Below are positions 34,467 through 43,638 of a DNA stretch of 64,000 bases, in pieces (the first letter of the stretch is position 1; every line of letters begins with the position of its first letter). The notes below the pieces were generated by a model. It was not told the DNA's origin, did no database searches, and saw nothing but the letters and a program-made list of their open reading frames with translations. Where the stretch lies: the NCBI RefSeq assembly GCF_001542625.1, contig NZ_CP016279.1:5270001-5334000 (forward strand), given 5' to 3'. The translations under genes were made by a program, and so were the position numbers. This stretch comes from Streptomyces griseochromogenes. GTDB lineage: Bacteria > Actinomycetota > Actinomycetes > Streptomycetales > Streptomycetaceae.

Positions 34467-34866
34467 TCGGGTTCTGACCGCCTGGGACGCCCCCACCCGG
34501 CTCGAACGCCGGGGCCTGCTCCTGTGGCTGTCCCAGCAGGTGGCGCACGCCCACAACGCGGCGCAGACGGCCGCCACCTCCCCGCACGAGCCGCCGACCG
34601 GCCCGCTGGACGCGCTCGCCCTCTCCGCCCCCGCAGCCAACCAGCCCGGCGGACAGGACCCCACGACGCTGGACAGCCGCCAGGCCGTCCTGCAATGCAG
34701 TGTTCAAACGCCCAGGGGGAGGCCCCTCGCCTGCGGTCGCGTGATGCCCGGGACGTCCACAACGGGACACCGACGGTTCGGAAGGGCGCCCACCGACTTG
34801 GTGGGGTGGGCCCGCGCCATCTGTCTGCGACTGCCCGGGCAACATCCGCTCGGTCGCGGCGATGAC

Positions 34867-35106
34867 TTAGCGCTGGGCGCCTACATGGGCGCCGTACATG
34901 AGCAGACCCACCCAGACCGCGGAGACCGCGGCGGTCATGGTCGCCCAGGGCGCCGTGGTGAGGGACGGGCCCGTCACCAGTTGGTAGGTCGTCACGCCGG
35001 CGAAGACGATGACCAGCAGGAAGGCTGCGGGCCGGGCCAGCCGCAGCCACATCGGAAGACGGACCGGGGAGGAGGGCTGCACGGACGGCGTCGGCGAAGC
35101 GAGCAT
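34867..35106 (-). CDS. Small membrane protein, two predicted helices
   Basis: A 79-residue protein with hydrophobic segments 'PAAFLLVIVFAGVTTYQLVT' and 'ATMTAAVSAVWVGLLMYGAH', consistent with a two-helix integral membrane protein. The N-terminal 22 residues are Pro/Ser-rich. It is divergent from the gene at 35257 with 150 bp between them that must hold both promoters; I see no clear box. Function unknown. Comparable small membrane proteins are at 26094 and 43429. Confidence 0.6.
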   Translation of the reverse strand: MLASPTPSVQPSSPVRLPMWLRLARPAAFLLVIVFAGVTTYQLVTGPSLTTAPWATMTAAVSAVWVGLLMYGAHVGAQR

Positions 35107-35256
35107 GACGAACTTCTCCTACAGGCGGGGGAGTTGGCGGACGAGCGACCTTGCTGGCCGGTGCTTCGACCGTATGGCGCCCACCCCCGTGCAGACCATC
35201 TCCCATTTCCGCCCTGATTACCCAAGGATGAGGACTTGGGGGAGAGGAGGAGACCC

Positions 35257-36327
35257 ATGTGGGTGTCGGTGACCCTGTACGACAAGGGAGCCGCCTGCGA
35301 GCGGCCCGGAGCGGAGGCCGGGCGTGTCGAGATCAGCGGGCTGGAGGGTGCCCGGACCGCTGTCTTCACGGTGGGCCTGCGCCGCAGCGAGCACGACATC
35401 CACCGGCCTGCCGCCCTGCGCCTGCGTGTTCCTGGCGCCCGCCCCGGCAGGGTGACGCCGAGGGCGGTGCGCGCCGTCGACTGGGAGCGGGTGCTAGCCA
35501 TCGCCACCGTGGCGGCGACCGTCTCCACGCGCGCCGCCGAGCAGCTCGATGCCGGCTGGACGCGGCGTCCCCGGGGCGGTAGCCGCGACTTCTGCCTGCT
35601 CGTCGCCGCGGTCTACGCGCTTGCGGTCGCCCGCCACCTCCCGCCGCGCCATGTGATCGCCGCTGTCTGGGGCAGGGGAGTGGACACCGTGGACAACTGG
35701 CTGGCCGAGGCGCGCAGGCGTCAGATCCTCGGACAGGATCCGCTCTCCAGCCGCCACGGCCCCCGCACCGAGCCGGACCGGCGCGGGGTGATCCCGCTGC
35801 CGCGCCCGCCACACCAACCGCCCTCCTCGCAGACCACCGTGGGAACCAACGGAGCGACACTGCGCGACCTGCCCGACTGTCCCGACTGGTCCTTCCGCAT
35901 CGAACCTGGTGCCCGCGAGGGCAACGTGTTCGTCCGTGGATGGGCGATCCAGCCCGACATTACGCACGCCGGCGGCTGGCGAACGCACCTGACGGACAAG
36001 GTTCTTGCCGCTGCTCCGCTCGACGACGTCTTCGCCCGCGGGCTCGCGGCTCTGCAGGGCAACCTCTACCTCACCACGGCCCGGGGCGTCGTGGGTGAAC
36101 CCGTGCGGACCCGGGGACCAGACCACCTGCGCCAGGTCACTGACGCCTACCTCTTCGCCCTGGCCCAGGAACAGCCACCACTGCCTCTGATCTGCACCCT
36201 GTGGAACGTCAGCTACAGGACGGCATCGAGCTGGACCAGCAAAGCCCGCAGAGCTGGCGTCCTGAGGGCCCGGTACAAGCCGCTGCCCGACCGCTGGGGA
36301 CGCTCAAGCAGGCCCGAAGGGCCGTGA
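35257..36327 (+). CDS. Hypothetical protein with possible HTH segments
   Basis: A 356-residue protein. A strong GAGAGGAGGAG ribosome binding site precedes the ATG. The first ~70 residues are beta-rich (MWVSVTLYDKGAACERPGAE). Around residue 130, 'HVIAAVWGRGVDTVDNWLAE' has the spacing of an HTH, and near the C-terminus 'LICTLWNVSYRTASSWTSKA' looks like a second one. Two HTH-like segments of the same style suggest a DNA-binding or replication/regulatory role, but no family is recognised. The following 186 bp to the next gene show nothing. Confidence 0.65.
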   Translation: MWVSVTLYDKGAACERPGAEAGRVEISGLEGARTAVFTVGLRRSEHDIHRPAALRLRVPGARPGRVTPRAVRAVDWERVLAIATVAATVSTRAAEQLDAGWTRRPRGGSRDFCLLVAAVYALAVARHLPPRHVIAAVWGRGVDTVDNWLAEARRRQILGQDPLSSRHGPRTEPDRRGVIPLPRPPHQPPSSQTTVGTNGATLRDLPDCPDWSFRIEPGAREGNVFVRGWAIQPDITHAGGWRTHLTDKVLAAAPLDDVFARGLAALQGNLYLTTARGVVGEPVRTRGPDHLRQVTDAYLFALAQEQPPLPLICTLWNVSYRTASSWTSKARRAGVLRARYKPLPDRWGRSSRPEGP

Positions 36328-36513
36328 GTCCTGCCGCGCCTGCCGTAGCCGCACGCGACGTAAAGGTTCCAGGGCTACGTCTTTGGCTGGAGCGAGACCC
36401 GGGGCGGCCGTTGCTGTGCGTTACGGGGCGCACCCCGTGGCTGCGTACGGTCGGCGCGCTCCGGGCCGTGCCCCGTGTCGCGCTGGGGGCGGTGTCGTCC
36501 GGATAATCCCTGG

Positions 36514-38202
36514 GTGCCTGTGAATCCGAAGTACATGGAGACCAATGTCAGGGTCCCGTTCTGTGCTTTCGATGCGCTGGCCGCCGTCGCGGCCCGGCAG
36601 GGCGCCTCGCGGGACGCGACCGTGCGCCGTCTGCTGGCCGAGCATGTCGAGCGGCAGGAGCAGGTTGATCCCGACGACCGGCTGACGCACATCTCCACCG
36701 TCTTGCGCTACCCGCCCCCGCCGCGCTGGCGTAAGGATCCGCGTCAGGACCGGCCCCTGCGGCTGAGGGCGAGCTCCGCGTTGTTGGAGCGGGCCCGCGC
36801 AGTCTCGCTGCTGCTGCCGGGGCAGTACGAGCGGGCGTTTCGGGACTACCAAGGACGGGTGCTGACCGACGCGGCGGTGACCGCCATCGCGGTGGCCGAG
36901 CCGTTCACGGACGAGTTCTTGGACGGGCTGCTTCCCCTCCTGCGGCACCGCGCCGCCCGCAACCTGTGGCGGCTGGCGACCGCCGCGCTCATCACCGGTC
37001 CGGAGCTCGACCTCCTGGACGCGGCCGACGAGCTACGTAAGGCGACGGCCTGGACGCCCGACACCGAGCTGGATGAGTACGACCAGCGCCTGCTGAGGAT
37101 CGCGACGGCCCTCGAGGAGGACGTGGCCTGGCACTCCCCAGCCCGATTCCAGGTCGCGGACAACATTGCCCGCGACCTGCTGACCGGCCCGCAGGCCGAG
37201 GCGAACGCACGGATGCTGCAGGAGGAGGGCGAGGCCTGGGATGACCTGCATCAGGACACTCTCCACGCAGACGAGGAGCGCCGGTGCTACCTCAAGCGGG
37301 GGACCACGGACTACGACTGGAGTGGGCGGGGCGGCACCGCGGTGTGGCGGGCCGAACGACAGGTGGCTCTGCAGGACTTCGAGGACTGGCTCACCCACCG
37401 CACCCGGACGGACACGCCCCAGTACGCGGTCCACCCGCCCGGCTGGGTGCTCACCCGCCCGCCCGGCTGGCGCGCCGTCGCCCCGGCCGCCGCGGACACC
37501 GGCGGGCTGCCGCAGCCGTACGCGGCATGGACAGGCGAGGGCCGCGTCCTGGCCTTTCCCCACCGCAACCGGCAGGCCGTGTGGCCACTTCAGCGCCGAC
37601 CGGATGCGCCGGGCTACGAGCCCGTGCCCGGCGCCGCAGCACTGCTCGCCCCCGCGGCCGGTCTGCCGCCCGATCAGATCCTCCAGTACATCGAGGCCCT
37701 ACTCGTTGACTGGAACCACGAGTTCGGCGACGAGGACGAGCCCGACCTCTATCTCGCGCTGGACGTCCCGGTGGGCGCGGCATACGACTTCGGTCTCATC
37801 AGCGCCGAGGAACGTCAGGAGGCCATGGCCCAGGCCCGCACGGCGACCCTGCGGGCCATGGACGAGATCATCGACGAGCTGGCCTTGGACGGCTGCGACG
37901 ACGAGGACCTGCGGCACCTACGGCACGTGCGCGGCAACGTCCGCCAATTCACGGACGAGGCCACCCGCCTCGACAGCCGGATCGGCGCACGGTTCCGGGT
38001 GCACAAGGCGACCTGGCGGTGGCCGGGACAGTCGGTGACCGGGGAGTTCCTGGCCGGCGCCTCCACCGACCTCGTGCAGTGGCTGGCCACCGTCGCACAC
38101 GCGAGGAGCTCTCTGATCACGCAGCGTTCGATGCAGCAGGCGTGGGGCGAGGCCTTCGACCGCTACGCCCCCAGGGAGCGCAGCTCCCGACGGCGCCGGT
38201 GA
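36514..38202 (+). CDS. Hypothetical protein with N-terminal ribbon-helix-helix-like region
   Basis: A 562-residue protein from a GTG start. Residues ~8-45 ('METNVRVPFCAFDALAAVAA', then 'DATVRRLLAEHV') have the strand-helix-helix spacing of a ribbon-helix-helix DNA-binding domain. The remainder is acidic and helical with many Trp and Tyr residues, with no enzyme motif. The C-terminus is highly basic (SSRRRR). A large DNA-binding protein of a plasmid or integrative element would fit. The upstream GTG choice is not supported by a good ribosome site, so the start may be off by several codons. Confidence 0.65.
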   Translation: MPVNPKYMETNVRVPFCAFDALAAVAARQGASRDATVRRLLAEHVERQEQVDPDDRLTHISTVLRYPPPPRWRKDPRQDRPLRLRASSALLERARAVSLLLPGQYERAFRDYQGRVLTDAAVTAIAVAEPFTDEFLDGLLPLLRHRAARNLWRLATAALITGPELDLLDAADELRKATAWTPDTELDEYDQRLLRIATALEEDVAWHSPARFQVADNIARDLLTGPQAEANARMLQEEGEAWDDLHQDTLHADEERRCYLKRGTTDYDWSGRGGTAVWRAERQVALQDFEDWLTHRTRTDTPQYAVHPPGWVLTRPPGWRAVAPAAADTGGLPQPYAAWTGEGRVLAFPHRNRQAVWPLQRRPDAPGYEPVPGAAALLAPAAGLPPDQILQYIEALLVDWNHEFGDEDEPDLYLALDVPVGAAYDFGLISAEERQEAMAQARTATLRAMDEIIDELALDGCDDEDLRHLRHVRGNVRQFTDEATRLDSRIGARFRVHKATWRWPGQSVTGEFLAGASTDLVQWLATVAHARSSLITQRSMQQAWGEAFDRYAPRERSSRRRR

Positions 38203-38728
38203 CCTCCAGGAGGAAGCGTGTGACACCCACCGATACAACAGGCACGAGCCCTCTTCGTAAAAAGGGATGCAGGCCGAGCAAACGACGCCCGGATTACCGA
38301 CATCCCGCGTACTTCACACGTACGCCCGCCCGAGGGGTATGTCGTCTCAGTCGTGTTGCATCCTGATGGTCTTCTAGTAGGTCTCTGACCTGTGATGCTG
38401 CAAAGAGTGAGAATGCGATCAAGTGAGACCTAACCGGCCAAACAGCGCCTTGACCTGCAAGGCTGCAAGGATTGAGACCAGCCTGCAAACCCATTGAGAG
38501 GGCTGTAAGTAGGGGAGGAGATCGGGTGTGCTGTGATCATATCCGGGGGCCCCTGGGCGGGAGACGCCAGGTGCCTCCTTGTTTGGGTAGTTGGCTGCGC
38601 CGAGCCTGGGTCGACGGCCGCTGGGTTCGTTGGGCCTGAGGGCTGGAGCCCGTGGCTGGGGGAAATCGGGGGTGATGTGGCGGCCCGCCCGGCAGAATCG
38701 GGTGATCGACACGCCCTTTGGGGGAGCT
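38203..38728. other. Intergenic stretch with degenerate repeats
   Basis: No gene is seen. The centre (about 38340-38500) is visibly less GC-rich than its surroundings. It contains GACCTGTGATGCTGCAAAGA (38387) and GACCTGCAAGGCTGCAAGGA (38452), spaced 65 bp and matching at about 21 of 27 bases, plus a weaker third CTGCAA...ATTGAGAG at about 38482. The right part carries the GGGGGAG ribosome site of the next gene. Confidence 0.4.
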
Positions 38729-39550
38729 ATGCAGGAATTCCGCTTCGACGACGACATCCGGTTCACCGCGGAGGTCAGCAGCGACCAGACGTGGCTGCAC
38801 CGTTCGCTGGGAGCCCACGAGGTGAGCGTCCAACTCGCCGTCGGGGTGTCGCCCTTCACCGAGGCCGGGAAGATCCTCGCCCTGGAGGCGGACCTGTTCG
38901 GCTTCGATACCACGGGGCAGCGCTCCCGCCTCGCCCGGACCACGGCGAACCTGGCGTACACCCCGAAGGTGACCGTCCACCGCATGAACCTGTCGTTCCC
39001 GCTGACCTCGTTGCAGATCCACGCGATCGAGGAGGGCCGCACCGGCGACGTCCGGTTCGAGATCGACCTCAACGCGACCCTGCCACAGGCGCCCGGCTAC
39101 CCGGGGAGCGCCCAGGACACGGCGCACATCACCATCGCCAAGAGCCGGTGGGAACAGCAGCTCGCGCAGCTGGGGCCCTCCGCGGCGTTCGAGATGGCCG
39201 TGCCGTACCCGCTCGGCGACCCGGAGAGGGACGAGGTCGGCCGGACCCTGCGAGAAGCGCAGCGGCTGCTGACCGTGGGCGAGATCCCGGCGTCCATCCT
39301 GCAGATCAGGCGGGCACTGGAGTGGGTCCGGGAGAACGCGGGCTGGGACAACCCCGGGAGGAAGGTCCCCAGCCAGTGCAGCCAGACCGAGCGGTGGTGG
39401 CGGATCCAGGACGCCCTGTACGGCCAGACCTGCGGCGCCCTGCACAACGACGCGGTCACCAAGGACTTCAAGTACGACCGGGCCGAGGCGGAGACGCTGC
39501 TGGCGATGACCTCCGCACTGCTGCGGAACGTGCCCGGCACCAGCGCGTGA
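38729..39550 (+). CDS. Hypothetical protein
   Basis: A 273-residue protein with GGGGGAG before the ATG. The N-terminal half alternates strands (FTAEVSSDQTWLHRSLGAHE, VHRMNLSFPLTSLQIHAIEE), suggesting a beta-sandwich. The C-terminal third is helical with conserved-looking 'ERWWRIQDALYGQTCGALHN', which has the R-x-x-x-H character of some HEPN-like domains. That comparison is weak. The frame is open to 38591, but upstream sequence lacks codon bias. The next gene starts 43 bp downstream on the same strand, so the two probably form an operon. Confidence 0.6.
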   Translation: MQEFRFDDDIRFTAEVSSDQTWLHRSLGAHEVSVQLAVGVSPFTEAGKILALEADLFGFDTTGQRSRLARTTANLAYTPKVTVHRMNLSFPLTSLQIHAIEEGRTGDVRFEIDLNATLPQAPGYPGSAQDTAHITIAKSRWEQQLAQLGPSAAFEMAVPYPLGDPERDEVGRTLREAQRLLTVGEIPASILQIRRALEWVRENAGWDNPGRKVPSQCSQTERWWRIQDALYGQTCGALHNDAVTKDFKYDRAEAETLLAMTSALLRNVPGTSA

Positions 39551-39593
39551 CGGGACGGCCCGGCGCCCGCCCCGCGACCGAGACGAGGACCGC

Positions 39594-40091
39594 ATGGCAA
39601 TCGAGCACAACGGCATTGCAGGCCCCTACTTCGAGTACGACGGACTGCCCGCCCTGCACGCGGTGGACAAGGATCTGCCGCTGATCCATCCGTACGGCCC
39701 GGTGACACCGGGCCGCTACGTCACGCCCGGCGGCGGCCGGCTCACCATCCGCCCGGCCGAGATGCGCGCCCACATCCGGATCACGCTGGATCACCTGGGC
39801 TGTCCAGCCCAGCTCACCGACGAGAAGAACGGCGCCTTCAAGCGGCTCGCCCTGGCCGCCGAGGGGTACTGCGTGCAGTCCAGGTGCCGACACCGCGCCG
39901 CGTACGCGGACGGGGTGTTCCGCATCTTCGAGGTGCGCAACGGAAGCATCGCGCTCGCCGCGTTCGTGCGCGCCGCGCTCGCGGTCGAGCTGGGGGACTT
40001 CGCTCTAGCAGACCGGCTCATGCAGGAGGCCGAAGCACTGGCCGGGCCTGTCCGCCGGGAGGGCGAGGAGGACCAGGCCAGCGGCGGCTAG
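39594..40091 (+). CDS. Hypothetical protein
   Basis: A 165-residue protein. The N-terminal half is Gly/Pro-rich beta sequence (YFEYDGLPALHAVDKDLPLI) and the C-terminal half is helical. Two Cys (YCVQSRC) are insufficient for a zinc site alone. It probably shares an operon with the upstream gene. The 168 bp to the insertion sequence on its right contain no gene. Function unknown. Confidence 0.55.
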   Translation: MAIEHNGIAGPYFEYDGLPALHAVDKDLPLIHPYGPVTPGRYVTPGGGRLTIRPAEMRAHIRITLDHLGCPAQLTDEKNGAFKRLALAAEGYCVQSRCRHRAAYADGVFRIFEVRNGSIALAAFVRAALAVELGDFALADRLMQEAEALAGPVRREGEEDQASGG

Positions 40092-40259
40092 ACGCCCCAT
40101 GTCCGCCTGCCGCAGCGATACGGGCGAGCCCCTGAAGGCGGGTCGGTGCGGCGCCACGGGGGGAGCGCCGCACCTGCGACCAGCGTAGCGATCCACCCCT
40201 CTGCCCGAGCTCGTATGTGCGGCTGGACGGTAGTCCTGCACCCATGGCTGACCTTTTAA

Positions 40260-41112
40260 GAGGTCATCTCATTTGGGGTGTTCGATAGGCTCCAGATGTG
40301 GGGATCGTTGAGCGGCTGGTGCCGGATGAGCTGTGGGAGTTGTTCCAGCGAGTGGTTCCGGAGGCGCCGAGTCGGCCTCAGGGTGGTGGCCGGCGCCGGC
40401 ACGGCGACCGGGAGGTGTTGGCTGCGATCGTGTTCGTGGCCACGTCGGGCTGCACGTGGCAGCAACTGCCGTCCGCCTCGTTCGGGCTTTCAGGGCCCAC
40501 GGCTCACCGGCGCTTCGCCGAGTGGTCGAAGGCCCGGGTGTGGGCGAAGCTCCATCGCCTGGTCCTCGACGAACTCGGCTCTCGCGGTGAACTGGACTGG
40601 TCTCGCTGCGCGATCGACTCGGTGAACATGCGAGCCCTGAAAAAGGGGACCTGACAGGTCCGAATCCGGTGGATCGCGGCAAGTACGGTTCAAAGATCCA
40701 CTTGATCACCGAGCGTACCGGGCTGCCCCTGTCCGTCGGGATATCCGGTGCCAACCTGCACGACAGCCAGGCCCTCGAACCGCTCGTGCGAGGCATCCCA
40801 CCCATTCGCTCCCGGCGCGGACCGCGCCGACGACGGCCCGCCAAACTCCACGGCGACAAAGGCTACGACTACAACCACCTGCGCCGATGGTTACGCAGCC
40901 GCGGCATCCGACATCGCATCGCCCGCAAAGGCATCGAGCCCTCCACACGGCTGGGCCGCCACCGCTGGACGATCGAACGCACCATGGCCTGGCTCGCCGG
41001 ATGCCGCCGCTTCCACCGCCGCTACGAACGCAAAGCCGAACACTTCCTGGCCTTCACCAGCATCGCCTGCACCCTCATCTGCTACCGCAGACTCACCAAA
41101 TGAGATGACTTC
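40260..41112 (+). mobile_element. IS5-family insertion sequence, complete, with 3-bp target duplication
   Basis: About 853 bp bounded by imperfect terminal inverted repeats: left GAGGTCATCTCATTTGG and right, reverse-complemented, GAAGTCATCTCATTTGG. TAA occurs directly outside each end (40257-40259 and 41113-41115), consistent with a 3-bp target duplication. Inside is a two-frame DDE transposase. The right end truncates the 3' end of the HTH/GHKL/Mrr-like gene, whose last codons now lie in IS DNA. The near-identical ends and intact open frames suggest recent insertion. Confidence 0.85.
40298..41103 (+). CDS. IS5-family transposase, made by -1 frameshifting
   Basis: The first frame (40298-40654) encodes the N-terminal domain with 'GCTWQQLPSASFGLSGPTAH', then the first catalytic Asp in CAIDSVNMRA. 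It reaches an A5G4 slippery run (GAAAAAGGGG near 40640) and a stop. A -1 shift joins it to the second frame (to 41103), which has the second Asp in HGDKGYD and the Glu in WTIERTMAWLAG. The combined protein is about 268 residues, normal for this IS group, and all three DDE residues are present. It catalyses transposition of the 853-bp element. Confidence 0.85.
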
Positions 41113-43432
41113 TAAGCCGCAGACGTGCCTCGATACCGAGGTGCTCGTGCAGGAGAGACTTCAGCGCCCGACCATCGACGAGCTCGATGAGCCCGGAGCG
41201 GGCTGCGAACGCACGGCTGCTCGCTCCGAACCAGCCGGTGGTGACCAGGATGCCCCGGACGGCCTGCACATCCAGCATCTGCCCGGCCAGCGCGTGAACC
41301 GTCTCGAGCGGCACAGCGTGGTGACTGCGTCGTGTCTGCAGCACCCAGCGTTCGCCGGAGCGAGGCCTGTCCCGGAAGACCGTGGTTGCTGCTCCCGGCC
41401 CGATCAGTTCCCGGGGCCCCTCGGTGGGGCCGTGCAGGTTCATGTAGAGGCGGTGGACGAGGTCGCTGAGATCCTCCGGGTCAAGATGCGCAAGATCGAT
41501 GCGATCGTCAACCACCGTTGGGGTCGGGGCTGGCCTGTCGTGGCGGAGCGCGGCGTCGTACCACGCCTCGTCGCTTCGGTAAGCAGGGTCTCCCTTGTGG
41601 AAGCGCTCTGCCCAGGTGGCGGCAGTGTCGTGCAGGGCCCGGGCACCGTCTCCGGGAATCAGACACCGCAGTCCGGGGTCGTTCCTGCGGAAAGCGCCAA
41701 AGAGCGTGGCCAGGGGGCTGGTGTTGGGCGCGAATCCCAACTTCTGGGCCCGCAGGGGAGCGAGCGGGCCCGGACCGCGGATGGCATGGACGACCCCACG
41801 CCATTCCGGACTGTTGTAATCGAACGCCGTATGGGTGAAGTTGACGGGCACGTGGTCGCAGTGGATCTCCCCGACCAGCCGCCCCTTCGCAGGCGGGTCC
41901 ACTGGGTACTCCAAGATCTCCTCAGGATCTTCAGCGAAGGAGAACAGCCGCTTGTCCCTGGCGAGGATCTTCCGGCCGTTACAGTAGAAGTCGATGCCGT
42001 AGTCACGCTGGTGCAGGTAGCGCTGTACCCCCAGCCACCCCCACACGCGGTGCTCGGTCTGCTCCAGCCGCGTTCCCTGGCACTGCGGGCAGCACGGCGA
42101 GCCGAGCGGGCTGGGATGCCAGCAGTCCTGGCACCGGTACATCGTGGCCAGCACCACGTCGAGCTTCTGCACGGCGCTGATGTCCTGACCACGCCGTTGG
42201 ACGAAGCGGTTCTCTCCCCAGATGCACGGCTTTCGGGGGGTCACCACAGAATCGGACACGGTCAGCTGCATCTGCTGCTCGCGCAGCATGTAGCTATAGA
42301 CGTCGCCCAGGTGCCGCCGCAGACGGTGTTGCATGTTGGAGGGCCAGGCAGAGCGCAGGGCTTCGATGGTGATGCGTGTGCCCTGCTGCCCGGTCTCCGT
42401 CTTGGGTTCTGCGCCGATGGGGATCCGCCAGGAGGTACCGGAGGCGAGGGAAGCCAGATCGAGAGTGAAGACGGTCCATGCGGGCTCGTGCCGCTGGGCG
42501 GTGCGCAGTGTGATGCGTGAGCCCAGCCGAAGACAGGCGACGAGGAAGCCGGGGCCGAACTCGTTCTGCTCTTGGGGCCTGCCTGCCCAGCTGATCCGGA
42601 ACAATTGTTGGATGGCTTCACGGTCGAAACCGGTGTCCGGGCAGGAGATGGTAATCGTGTCGCGTTCGCGCACGGTTCCATCGTGCTGAAAGTCGACCGC
42701 GACCGAGGCGGGGACCTCCCCTTCACCGCCTTTCCGGACGACGTCCACCACTTCCGCGACCGCGGCCCAGTCGGACAGGGGCAGATCACCGAGGACCGAC
42801 AGCAGGGCCGGAGACGGCACCACTGCCAAAGGCTTCATCGGGGCCTTCGCCTCGCGCGCACTCCGCAAGTGGGCCTGGGCGCGATCCCACGCCGCTGCCC
42901 AGCCAGCGGCGTCGTCGCCGCCCACACCCACGACGTTGACAAACGCCGCAACCAGCTCTCTGCGGGGATGGGATGTTCCGTTTAGGACGCTGGCCAAGGT
43001 ACTGCGCCTCAGTCTCCCCCCGCTCCGCTCGACCAGTTCACTGAGGCTCGGCCGGCCGGCCAGAACACGCAAGTGACCCATCGCCGCGCGCAGTTCACCG
43101 AAGGTGCCTACGTGTCCGACTGCAATCACATCCGGGACCAGGTCGGTGCCCTCGAGGGCCTCTTTGGCCTTCAGCCACAGCACCCTGGCCGTGCCCACAT
43201 CCGTGCCGCAGACTTGGGTGAACGCCTCGACCACCGGCCAGGGCGAGCGCCAGCCGCTTGCCGCCCGGTGCAGGCTTCCTCTGCTGAATCCCGTCACCCG
43301 GGCGAGTTCCTCGTAGGTGAGGCCGGACAGGTGGCGCGACTGTCGCAGCCAGTGCGCCACCTCTGCCATTTCCGGCACCCGGGCAACAAGTTTCCTTTCC
43401 CGTCGCCCCGCCATGACAAGACCAGCCGTCAC
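41093..43432 (-). CDS. HTH / GHKL-ATPase / zinc-ribbon / Mrr-like nuclease fusion protein, 3' end altered by IS
   Basis: A 779-residue protein. It has an XRE-like HTH at about residues 25-55 (LTYEELARVTGFSRGSLHRA). A GHKL-type ATPase region lies at about 215-360, with 'AVAEVVDVV' in the N-box place, DTGFD in the G1 place and 'EFGPGFLVACLRLGSRITLR' in the G2 place; the usual N-box Asn is not evident. A CxxC...CxxC zinc ribbon is at about 440-465. The Mrr_cat-like C-terminus has 'WVLQTRRSHHAVPLETVHAL', 'GILVTTGWF' and 'LIELVDGRALKSLL', with Q-x-K changed to Q-x-R. The last ~6 codons are IS-encoded. The start overlaps the upstream stop by 4 bp. A defence ATPase-nuclease is the best inference. 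Confidence 0.7.
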   Translation of the reverse strand: MTAGLVMAGRRERKLVARVPEMAEVAHWLRQSRHLSGLTYEELARVTGFSRGSLHRAASGWRSPWPVVEAFTQVCGTDVGTARVLWLKAKEALEGTDLVPDVIAVGHVGTFGELRAAMGHLRVLAGRPSLSELVERSGGRLRRSTLASVLNGTSHPRRELVAAFVNVVGVGGDDAAGWAAAWDRAQAHLRSAREAKAPMKPLAVVPSPALLSVLGDLPLSDWAAVAEVVDVVRKGGEGEVPASVAVDFQHDGTVRERDTITISCPDTGFDREAIQQLFRISWAGRPQEQNEFGPGFLVACLRLGSRITLRTAQRHEPAWTVFTLDLASLASGTSWRIPIGAEPKTETGQQGTRITIEALRSAWPSNMQHRLRRHLGDVYSYMLREQQMQLTVSDSVVTPRKPCIWGENRFVQRRGQDISAVQKLDVVLATMYRCQDCWHPSPLGSPCCPQCQGTRLEQTEHRVWGWLGVQRYLHQRDYGIDFYCNGRKILARDKRLFSFAEDPEEILEYPVDPPAKGRLVGEIHCDHVPVNFTHTAFDYNSPEWRGVVHAIRGPGPLAPLRAQKLGFAPNTSPLATLFGAFRRNDPGLRCLIPGDGARALHDTAATWAERFHKGDPAYRSDEAWYDAALRHDRPAPTPTVVDDRIDLAHLDPEDLSDLVHRLYMNLHGPTEGPRELIGPGAATTVFRDRPRSGERWVLQTRRSHHAVPLETVHALAGQMLDVQAVRGILVTTGWFGASSRAFAARSGLIELVDGRALKSLLHEHLGIEARLRLRSHLIW

Positions 43433-43638
43433 ATACGGCCGTACGGCGACGGCTTTGCCACGGCCACCACCACGGCGGCGACCGTCTCGGCCATCAGCGC
43501 CTGGGCGGCGCCCTGCCAGGCGGACGCCGAACGCAGCGCGCCGAGCACCACAATCAGCACAGCGACAACCGTCACTGCCTCGGACAGATGACGCGGGACC
43601 GGCGTGCCGTCCCCGACACAGAGCAGGGTCTTACTCAT
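43429..43638 (-). CDS. Small protein with a hydrophobic segment
   Basis: A 69-residue protein. A hydrophobic stretch 'AVTVVAVLIVVLGALRSASA' suits one membrane helix, and a second weaker one follows (ETVAAVVVAVA). It is coupled by a 4-bp overlap (TGA/ATG) to the HTH/GHKL fusion gene, so the two are produced together. It may be a membrane anchor or a regulator of that protein; nothing in the sequence decides. Confidence 0.5.
   Translation of the reverse strand: MSKTLLCVGDGTPVPRHLSEAVTVVAVLIVVLGALRSASAWQGAAQALMAETVAAVVVAVAKPSPYGRM

Noticed and set aside
33691..35217. A 508-codon plus-strand frame
   Set aside because: Only two short parts look coding. The middle is antisense to a better minus-strand segment and the 3' part overlaps a clear small membrane protein gene, so I did not call it as one gene.
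38340..38500. A CRISPR array
   Set aside because: Only two diverged copies and a partial third, no cas gene in the window, and no second array; reported only as degenerate repeats.
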